Shown here: piece by piece, positions 34,594 to 41,650 of the stretch
Layout: each line of letters starts with the position of its first letter
How positions within the stretch are numbered: position 1 is the first letter of the stretch
Source of the DNA: Climacium dendroides
Taxonomy: Eukaryota > Streptophyta > Bryopsida > Hypnales > Climaciaceae
Assembly: GCA_950106755.1 (NCBI GenBank)
Contig: OX467091.1
Coordinates: forward strand, 13,161,538-13,225,537
Reading direction: 5' to 3'
Length of the DNA: 64,000 nucleotides
Notes under the pieces: model-generated
What the model was told of the DNA's origin: nothing
Database searches by the model: none
The model's input: the letters and a program-made list of their open reading frames with translations, nothing else
Position numbers and translations under genes: made by a program

Positions 34594-35569
34594 ATGCACC
34601 GTCCGTTGCCTGTGAAGGCTCTGCCTGACGACAGCCAAGAGATTAGTGGGATTTGATTCGTGTTTCCGCAATTTGGAAGTCCATCCTTTGCATTTAATCA
34701 AGTAACTCCATTCTCTGTTGTTTTTCTCTGGTCAAGTAGAATCGGAGGGAGCAGCAAGAGACATCGTCTCGAGGAACGTCCCAGTGATAGGGCCAGAAAC
34801 TAGGCCAAAGTGGTTGAACATTGTCTTCGACTTGAACGGCGTTCTCTGCCAAGTGGTTTCAAAGTCCTCTGTTGCAAAGTTAAAGCACTTGCAAATCGAA
34901 GACCATGTTCTATGCCATAGAATCCCAACAGTAATTGGAACCGAGGCTGTATTTGCCCGACCGAATGTTGGCCAATTCCTCCGTGAAGTTTCTGACATTG
35001 CGGAGAGGGTGGTAGTGTGGACCATGATGATGAGGCGCAATGCAGAACCTATCGTGGAACACCTCTTCTACGGTGTCAAGGACTTGTTTGACATCCTAGG
35101 TCAAGAGCAATGTCTAAAGATTGAGGTCTCTGAGGGAAAGCACTTTCATATGGGGGGCAAAGTCCATTGCATGAAAGTATTGTCGGAGATCCTTTTCACA
35201 AGTCCTAGTGGCGGGGATCCGTTCTCAATGAATAACACCCTCCTCATTGACGACTCTCCTACCGAGAGCGTCTGCAATGAGAACGGCAATTCCATCTTCT
35301 TGGACACTTAGAGTCGCGTGAAACGGAGGGACGACATTCTTATGGACGAACTCTTACCCTGGCTCAGGCACCTCCATCTGAACTGCAACGACGGGGACTT
35401 GCGGGGTTATGTCCAAGACAAACGGATTGGCCTGAACCCTTTGGGTGCCCGTGACCTCTCAATGCAATAGACCGTAGAAGCAATGAGAGAGTCCAGTAGA
35501 AACCTAGGTGTTCGATACGAGCTTTTTGGGATAGAATTAGTGGTAGGGCGAGGTCGCCGTAGGAAGTAG
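34594..35569 (+). pseudogene. Cargo gene 3: FCP1/NLI-interacting-factor-like HAD phosphatase homologue
   Basis: Two exons are proposed: 34594-34645 (MHRPLPVKALPDDSQEI) and 34737-35569, joined in phase across a GT-AG intron, giving 294 codons. Conserved features of the plant FCP1-homology HAD family are present. These are IVFDLNGVLC near residue 49 (motif I; the second Asp is Asn, as in the plant DLNG-type subgroup), RPNVGQFLREV, VVWTMMMRRNAEPIVE (motif II region), and NNTLLIDDSPTESVC (motif III/IV, the acidic pair), then a C-terminal GDLRGYVQ as in plant relatives. Active members dephosphorylate serine, for example in RNA polymerase II tails. In-frame TAG stops at 35309 and 35468 break it. 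It sits 156 bp after gene 2 on the same strand and is probably a captured host gene. Confidence 0.75.
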
Positions 35570-35590
35570 ACTTCTCTAGTCCCCGCGTAG

Positions 35591-35650
35591 AGACCTACTT
35601 GTTGTAAATGTCACCTACTTGTTGTAAATGCCACCTACTTGTTGTAAATT
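35591..35650 (+). repeat. Three 20-bp tandem repeats after cargo gene 3
   Basis: CCTACTTGTTGTAAATG occurs three times at 20-bp intervals, starting 22 bp after the predicted stop of gene 3. It may lie in the 3' UTR. Confidence 0.9.
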
Positions 35651-35868
35651 AATCATGTACAATACACTTTGTGGTAAAATAATAAACTCCATTCAAAAGA
35701 GCTTGACACCTAATATTTGATTTTGAAGCTGGGGTTTTTTCTTGTGGCACTTGGTCAAGAGCTATTGGCCTTGCAAAAGGATTACTTGAAAAGTACATCC
35801 CTAACACTTGTATTTTGTGCTTGCTCTAGGTTGGACTGCCCTATGGTGAATGTCCTCCGAAAAGGTAG

Positions 35869-36750
35869 ACGCTGACGAAGAGTCTCCTTTCCAGATCAAA
35901 GAAATCAATCTCAACCTCCAACGAGTCAGTGGATAGGAGCTGCAATTCAGTGGATGGGAGTTGTGACACCATTCCCATATCCAAACCGTATTTGCTGCAC
36001 TCCGCCACGAATGCAGCATCCGCGGCCATAGACTATATGAAGGGGGACGTAGAGGACGGTTTGGTCGACAGTCCCCCAAGTAAAGGCTCGTTCAGGACTC
36101 CCATCTGCTCCCCGTCGCCACTCAAACGGGTGTCTTCGACTCCAGCTGATTTGTTTTCATCTCCTCCGCGGTCGGAGGCCACAACAAGTTGGAGACTCCA
36201 CCTCATCCCCGAACTTGGTGTGGGAAATCATAGACTGGACGATGTTACACATTTGACAACATCCGTGGTGCCTTCAAACTTGAACAAGAGTACCGACTCC
36301 TCTGGTTTTCCAGTGAATCGAAAGTCTACAAGTGATGTTCGGGTACCTCAACTTAAAGATAATTGGCCTTGCCCCATAGTGGGTGTTGGAGCGAGACGAT
36401 TGCTTCCCTCACGAGAGAATATCCATACAAAGAGGTTTCTTCAAAACCGTCGGTGGCATTTGGGCTCCAAGTCCAGTGGATCTAGTACTGTGTGCATACC
36501 AAATGTCAAACTCTTGGTGCCAAAGCCGTTACAAGGATCAAAATCCCTTTCCGCCTCCGAGGCTCCTCCTAGTACCTGCAAGCCACTTCGCAGTGAGGCT
36601 AGAACTAGAAGTATGGAGGTCTCAAGTGTACAGTTCGGTGAAAGAGCATGGCATTCTACTTCGCGACGCAAGGATATTTTGAAAGGCCTAGCAGACCTTA
36701 AGGCATTGGAGGCTAAACAAAAGAGTTGTGTAGATAATAGCGATGCTTAG
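35869..36750 (+). CDS. Cargo gene 4: serine-rich basic protein of unknown function (terminal exon)
   Basis: The frame is open from just after a possible 3' splice site (GGTAG at 35864-35868) to TAG at 36748, about 293 codons. It is the only cargo frame without an internal stop. The protein is rich in Ser, Pro and Arg (PPSKGSFRTPICSPSPLKRV, HTKRFLQNRRWHLGSKSS) and ends in a short charged helix-like stretch (KDILKGLADLKALEAKQKS). A phrase NHRLDDV near 36230 resembles the palindrome-encoded YHRLDDN of gene 2. No domain is recognised. An upstream exon is likely because no ATG opens this frame before 36037 (MKGD). Confidence 0.5.
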   Translation, partial: TLTKSLLSRSKKSISTSNESVDRSCNSVDGSCDTIPISKPYLLHSATNAASAAIDYMKGDVEDGLVDSPPSKGSFRTPICSPSPLKRVSSTPADLFSSPPRSEATTSWRLHLIPELGVGNHRLDDVTHLTTSVVPSNLNKSTDSSGFPVNRKSTSDVRVPQLKDNWPCPIVGVGARRLLPSRENIHTKRFLQNRRWHLGSKSSGSSTVCIPNVKLLVPKPLQGSKSLSASEAPPSTCKPLRSEARTRSMEVSSVQFGERAWHSTSRRKDILKGLADLKALEAKQKSCVDNSDA

Positions 36751-37198
36751 GAAAAAAATGGAAGTTTTGGAGGCTATATGCTATTTCTCTTGTACTATAC
36801 ATACGGCGTATACATCATGCCTATAGCCCCATATTCATCAAAGTGAAGTGCTTTGCATTTAAGCAGTCACTTCGTATATACATAGGACTCATAAGAAATT
36901 AAGAGATTAAATTTTGAAAACTACAGAAGCCAATCAGGGCAAAATTACACGACTTGAATTCAAATCCTTGAGTACATTCAACTTCCAAGTGTGAATTTGC
37001 TTGTATTTTCTTTCCAAACCCTAAACCGGACATTTTTCGTTGTAAAGTATTTCACCTTATTTGTGCACTTCTTTGAAATTGTTGTCTCACTTCTGCCTGA
37101 AACTCTAAAAACTAAACTGTTTTTTATCATTGAGCCTGCAACTTCTTCCTCAAAAAAACTTTAGCATGTGTTTTCAAAGTCTCAAAACTACCATTCTA
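36751..37198 (+). other. Right subterminal region of the mega-element
   Basis: AT-rich non-coding sequence between gene 4 and the right terminal repeat. It contains a telo-box-like CCAAACCCTAAACC near 37016 and AAAGTCTCAAAAC near 37178, the inverse of the TTGAGACTTT-type motif in the left 105-bp repeats. There is no tandem array here like the one on the left. Confidence 0.55.
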
Positions 37199-37222
37199 TC
37201 TCAATTTAACGAATAAGGCCTT
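37199..37222 (-). repeat. Right terminal inverted repeat, 24 bp
   Basis: Reads TCTCAATTTAACG followed by AATAAGGCCTT, the exact reverse complement of 18575-18598, then GTAT. Confidence 0.9.
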
Positions 37223-37382
37223 GTATTGGGGTTGTGGTCAATTGGGCCACATTCAAGCAAAATGTCCAATTAATCCCTCCAAGCCATTATCAATTGCGGC
37301 GGTAGGAAGCAAAGATATAAGTATTGAGGAATTGAGAAAAAGGCGGGCCTGGGACTAAGAAAACCAACTTGGTACCTAGGTA
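37223..37382 (+). pseudogene. gag: Gypsy gag 3' part: CCHC zinc knuckle
   Basis: Continues the gag frame broken at 18574. It encodes YWGCGQLGHIQAKCP, a C-x2-C-x4-H-x4-C knuckle in which the first Cys is Tyr (TAT, one change from TGT). The knuckle normally binds genomic RNA for packaging. Confidence 0.85.
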
Positions 37383-37389
37383 AGCCTTA

Positions 37390-37845
37390 GATTGCAGCCG
37401 CTGCATTTCCAAGAAGCGAGTTGGCTAGAGAGGTATGCAATTTATCTCAACCTCAAGGGCAAGCCTCACTTTCACCGGGGGCTATTCCTATGCACCTTCA
37501 TATTTAAGAGCCACAATGGATCAAGAGTTGCATGTGATAGTGGATGCACAATTGAATTCACGGGTAGCTATCACATTGATGGATTTGGAGGCAATTGGAA
37601 TATTTATGCATCCCTAGTTCGCTCGGGATTGTTGAGCAGAGATAAAAACAAAAGTAGTTCCACGAGAGGTTCGGGTAATTGATGGGAAAATGATCAATTT
37701 AGGACTTATTATTCATGAAGCTTTAGTGGAATTACAAGTAGGAAATCATCAAGAGTGGTTGACGGCGGATATCACAAACACTAGATGTTACTCGTGTATA
37801 TTGGAAACGCCTTGGTTGGTCCGCCACGACCCGACTATTTGGTGA
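37390..37845 (+). pseudogene. Gypsy aspartic protease region, degenerate
   Basis: A frame with LTFTGGYSYAPSYLRATMDQ, then VVPREVRVIDG, INLGLIIHEALVEL and ETPWLVRHDPTIW fits the protease segment between knuckle and RT. The active-site DSGA-type triad is not visible in the surviving text, although a DAQLNSRVAITLMDL segment stands where it is expected. Stops near 37617 and 37631 break it. Confidence 0.6.
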
Positions 37846-38027
37846 TCGCAATGGGAGGTGTCGTTTGATTCAAATTATTGTCTCAGAAATTGCTTGCAGG
37901 TTGCTAAGGATGGAAAGAAGGAAATGGTGGGGCCCACCATGGAGCTCAACAATCAAAAGAAGAAAGAAAAGAATTTAGTAAGGCCTAAACAAGTGGATGT
38001 TGTAGGGACTAAGCTCCAAGACACGCA

Positions 38028-38835
38028 ATGGTATCACTAGCGGCTTTTAGGTTATCAACTAAGGGGTCTAAAATTTATATGTTGGAAATATCGGAGCTGT
38101 CTAGTAATGAGAATACTAGGGAACTTATTCCAATTCAATACCATGACATACGTGAGGCTTTTAGTGAAGAAGCATCCAATGAGTTACCTGAGCATGGGCC
38201 ATCAGGTATAAAAATCGAATTTAAAGAAGGGCAAGAACCATGCAATACTAGTTTACGCCCCATGTCGCTAGTTGAATTGGAAGAACTTTGACGATATTTA
38301 GAAGAAAATTTGGGGAAAGGGTGGATTAGAAGATCGAAATCTTCCGTTTTTGTCCCCATTGTATTTGCTCAAAAGAAGGATGGCTCGATTAAAGTTTGCA
38401 TTAACTACCAAAATTTAAACCATGTCACAGTGAGAAATCGGTATTTGTTACCATTAATTCCCAAACTCATTGATCATTTAATTAGATCAAATTTTTTTAC
38501 TAAGTTGGATGTAAGATAGGTCTATCATAGAGTTAGGATGGCGGTTGGTCATGAGTTCAAGACAACATTTAAGACGTGGTATGGGCTATTTGAGTATTTG
38601 ATAATGCCGTTTGGCTTAACCAATGCCTCGGCCCAGTTCCAGGTGCATATGCAATACGTTTTTAGTGATCTATTGGATATCTTTGTAATAATCTACCTGG
38701 ACAACATACTCATTTTTCTAACACCTTGGAAGAACATCAACAAGTGGTATGAGAGGTTTTCAAACGGTTATAGTAGCACAGTTTGTATGCTAAGGCGTCC
38801 AAATGTGAATTTCATCGTAGCTAAGTCGAGTTCTT
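38028..38835 (+). pseudogene. pol: Gypsy reverse transcriptase, degenerate
   Basis: RT landmarks in order: [87 protein letters not shown] and [11 protein letters not shown]. The catalytic YxDD is YLDN, one G-to-A change in a CpG context. In-frame stops at 38289 (TGA) and 38517 (TAG) match CGA and CAG in relatives. A frameshift near 38722 is followed by more stops before the RNase H part. It normally copies element RNA into DNA; this copy cannot. Confidence 0.9.
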
Positions 38836-39445
38836 AGGAATGATTGTTTCAGGCAAAGGCCTAGAAATGTGCCTAGATAAGGTCCAAGAAATTCGACAAT
38901 GGCCAACTCCAAAAACAATAAAAGAGGTACAAGTATTCTTGGGGTTCCCAAATTTCTACTACAGGTTCATTTGTGATTACTCAAAAATTGCAATTCCGCT
39001 TATAACATTAATACAAAAAAATCAACCATTTCAATGGACTCAAGTAACACAAGAGGCATTTGAAGAAATTCAATTTCAATTCTTGAAGGCTCCAATATTA
39101 ATACACCCAAATTTTGAGAAGCCATTTATTGTCAAAACAAATGCATCTGACACCGCAATAGGCGTAATTTTGTCACAACATAGGGAGGATGTCCATCTCC
39201 ACCCCTATGCATATCGAAGTTCTAAAATGTCGTCAAGTGAAAGAAATTATAATATATATGGCAAGATATTATTAAGTATTGTTTTGGCATTCCAGAATTG
39301 GCGAGTTTATCTCGAGGGATCGGTGCATCAAGTCCGGGTGATTTCCGACCACAAAAATTTAGAACAATTCTTGACCACAAAGCAACTTAATCGACAACAA
39401 GCAAGATGGTCTAAGATGCTATCAGACTTTGATTTTGCTATTTAA
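38836..39445 (+). pseudogene. pol: Gypsy RT thumb and RNase H domain
   Basis: An open stretch of about 200 codons: MIVSGKGLEMCLDKVQEIRQ, VFLGFPNFYYRFI, KPFIVKTNASDTAIGVILSQ, KMSSSERNYNIYGKILLSIV and VISDHKNLEQFLTTKQLNRQ. The first catalytic Asp of RNase H (TDAS in relatives) is Asn here, and the usual Glu in the KELL motif is lost. The last Asp (SDHK) remains. Confidence 0.88.
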
Positions 39446-39739
39446 CAAAGACCGGGCTTGTTGAATAGATGAGTGGATATATTATCTAGGCAAATGAATA
39501 TAAAAGAAAATTGTGGGTATTTCAACACCATTATTACAACTAACAATGTTAGAAACATGAGAACCAATATAGAACAATGCCCAAATTATTCAAAATATTA
39601 AATTAGCTACAAAAGAAGACATGACTCTTGAACCAATATTAAATTTTTTTATGAACAATCCTAGTGGTGCACCGACAAACATCTGCTGGCAATTTCAATA
39701 GAATGATTTTCAAGAGGGACTGAGGTGGTTCTTTATTTT

Positions 39740-40620
39740 AGAAATGCAGTATACATACCCAATGAGGAGGAACTTCGATGTCAAATATTACGGTCTAGAC
39801 ACGACGCTCCAATGGCAGCACATCTAGGTTGGGCAAAGATAGTGGACCTTGTTACATGAACGTTTTATTGGCCAACCTTGCGGCACTATGTTCATTATTA
39901 TGTTGATGGTTGTGACATGTGCTAGCAATCCAAGCCTTTACACCATCGTCAATATGGTGTACTACAACCCATTCTAGTGGCTGAGGCTCTGTAGAAGCAA
40001 CTAAGCAAGTTACAACTGACTTTATCGTGAAGTTACCAAATAGTGCAGGTTTTAATACAATTTTGGTTGTAGTGGATAAGAATACCAAATTAGCGTACTT
40101 TATTCCCACTATGGAAACCATTGACTCAAATGGAATGGCCACATTATACCTTCATCACGTATGGAAGCATCACGGAACACCCGAAGAAATAATTTTTTAT
40201 CACAGTTTGGTATTTGTCTCAAAGTTTATGCAAAGGTTGTATGAGCTTCTTCGCATTCATCCAACTCCTACAATAGCTTTCCATCTGCAATCCGACGGTC
40301 AAACGGAGCGGGTCAATCAAGTTCTAGAACAAATTCTACAAATGTTCACAACAAGGAGACAAGACGATTGGTCAGACTTTTGACCCATAACTAAATTTGC
40401 TTATAATAACTCCCTCCATGCGGCAACAGGGTTTTCACCGTTTTATGCTACATATGGCTATCATCCAACATTATCTTTTAAGAGGTCTACAAATTTGATG
40501 GTCCCCACAGCGGAAGGAAGAATCCATCAATTACAAGATATACATGAAGAGGTGAAAAATATGATAAAGATTGTGGGAGAGTAAGCTAAACAAAACTATG
40601 ACCAGCATATTCAAGAACAA
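39740..40620 (+). pseudogene. pol: Gypsy integrase, degenerate
   Basis: The HHCC zinc region is visible (SRHDAPMAAHLGWAKIVDLV, then DGCDMC with a stop just after). The core runs DFIVKLP (first Asp near 40017), VVVDKNTKLAYFIP, and IIFYHSLVFVSKFM, where the second catalytic Asp is replaced by Tyr, then QSDGQTERVNQ with the Glu kept. [20 protein letters not shown] and a KVLLRHDN stretch follow. Several stops break it. Confidence 0.88.
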
Positions 40621-41070
40621 TCTGATTTCAAAGTCGGTGATAAAGTATTACTTAGGCATGACAATATCGCTACAACGGCACCGTCTAAGAAACTAGCATC
40701 AAAGTTTTTGGGGCCATATTCGATTATAGCTAAAGTATCTAACTTAGTATATCAATTAAAACTACCTAAAATGCTCCGCATCCATGACATTTTCCATGTT
40801 TCACTCTTAGAGCAATATCGGCAAGACACCATCCCCAGCCGTAAGTCCAATTGTAACTCTGGAGGGGGATACTGAATGGGAGGTGGATAGAATATTAGAT
40901 TCACAGTTAAGTGTCCACAGAAAGAAACTCCAATATCTCGTTTCCTAGGAGGACTATGGGCCCAAACAAAATTCTTCAGAACCTACAGGAAATTTGAAAA
41001 ATGCTCCAAAGGTGGTTAAAGAATTTCACTTTCAACATCCTCAGGCCTTGGGACCAAACACTAGGACATA
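40620..41070 (+). pseudogene. Gypsy integrase C-terminus with chromodomain
   Basis: The GPF-like segment KKLASKFLGPYSIIAKV and IHDIFHVSLLEQY lead into TEWEVDRILDSQLSVHRKKL, YLV, a stop, EDYGP, then NAPKVVKEFHFQHPQALGPN. This is the classic chromodomain of chromoviruses, which steers integration to marked chromatin. It places the element in the chromovirus clade. A frame change precedes it and a TAG falls inside it. Confidence 0.82.
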
Positions 41071-41081
41071 AAAGGGGGGGA
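41070..41081 (+). other. Polypurine tract of the gypsy element
   Basis: AAAAGGGGGGGA lies just before the 3' LTR, the position used for plus-strand priming. Confidence 0.75.
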
Positions 41082-41084
41082 TAA

Positions 41085-41645
41085 TATTACAACTCCGTCA
41101 TAACAGTTGGGCTTAGGGACAAATAAACTTAAGGGGAGGAAGTTCATACCAATCGATTATGCCCAAGGTAGTTATGGGAGTTGGGGTTGTTGTTCCTATT
41201 AAAGAGCCTAGTGAGAGGGGGTCGTCTCCACGTCACATCTTGTTAATATAGGAGAATGTTTCGGATTATGGTTTCTCTTGATTATTGATTGACTTCCCCA
41301 TAGATGATAGGTTATTGAAGGCTAACTCTTGCTTATAACATCAATTTTGTTACATTGGTGATATTCCACAAGCCATAAATTGTGACAGATATCTTGACAA
41401 ACCTTTGATTTTAGACCACAAACTAGGACAATTATAGATTTTGGTTTCAAGTTGCATAGCCTGAACTGTACCAAAGCAATGCAATATTGTCAATTTAACA
41501 AAATTGACGTTTTATCTATAGTCTGCATGCAAAACCATACATTGTGTAGGTTTTGTGGATAGTTATGTGCGATGTTAAGGATAAATGATCATAGGAAGAA
41601 TTGGAGTGTCGACAGGATCATGGACGAAGTATACAGATTTTTACA
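41085..41645 (+). repeat. 3' LTR of the gypsy chromovirus, with MITE insertion
   Basis: Matches the 5' LTR (16671-17049) along its length, apart from a 175-bp insertion plus 4-bp duplication. Without it the LTR is 382 bp, against 379 bp. The many small differences between the LTRs show that the insertion is old. Confidence 0.88.
41337..41511. mobile_element. 175-bp MITE in the 3' LTR
   Basis: The left end AACATCAATTTTGTTACATT and the right end (inverse of AACGTCAATTTTGTTAAATT) form a TIR of about 20 bp. TTAT flanks both sides (41333-41336 and 41512-41515). The 5' LTR has the empty site (GCTTATTTATAG). Confidence 0.82.
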
Positions 41646-41650
41646 TTGGT

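Larger units (their letters stand above)
18575..37222. mobile_element. 18.6-kb TIR mega-element with DUF7869 gene, palindrome arrays and cargo genes
   Basis: The boundaries are set by a 24-bp perfect inverted repeat (outer 20 bp AAGGCCTTATTCGTTAAATT), a GTAT duplication and exact restoration of the interrupted gag frame. The left arm (minus) carries a DUF7869 DDE-like gene at 19307-22165. The right arm (plus) carries four gene-like units at 29543-36750. Each arm's coding part is preceded by an array of a 21-bp palindrome and, further out, a TTTAGGG run. A 105-bp repeat trio lies just inside the left end. All genes are damaged, so this copy looks inactive. I cannot place it in a named superfamily. 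Being a cut-and-paste DNA transposon is inferred from the TIR, the target duplication and the DDE-like motifs. Confidence 0.85.
16671..41645 (+). mobile_element. Ty3/gypsy chromovirus, degenerate, split by an 18.6-kb insertion
   Basis: The order is LTR, gag, CCHC knuckle, protease region, reverse transcriptase, RNase H, integrase, chromodomain, polypurine tract, LTR. That is the chromovirus arrangement. Without the 18,648-bp insertion (plus its 4-bp duplication) and a 175-bp MITE in the 3' LTR it would be about 6.1 kb. All domains are broken: stops in gag and pol, YLDD changed to YLDN, a lost integrase aspartate and a lost knuckle cysteine. It cannot move by itself. It acts here as the landing platform for the larger element. 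Confidence 0.9.

Noticed and set aside
29540..35569. Reassigned or read-through TAG codons as the normal state of the cargo genes
   Set aside because: Tempting because the frames are otherwise clean, but frameshifts in genes 2 and the DUF7869 gene and the same C-to-T pattern in the gypsy element point to decay. It is kept only as an alternative in the findings.
18575..37222. Polinton/Maverick or virus-like element as the identity of the 18.6-kb insertion
   Set aside because: No DNA polymerase B, capsid, protease or packaging ATPase was seen. The target duplication is 4 bp rather than 6, and the terminal repeat is only 24 bp.
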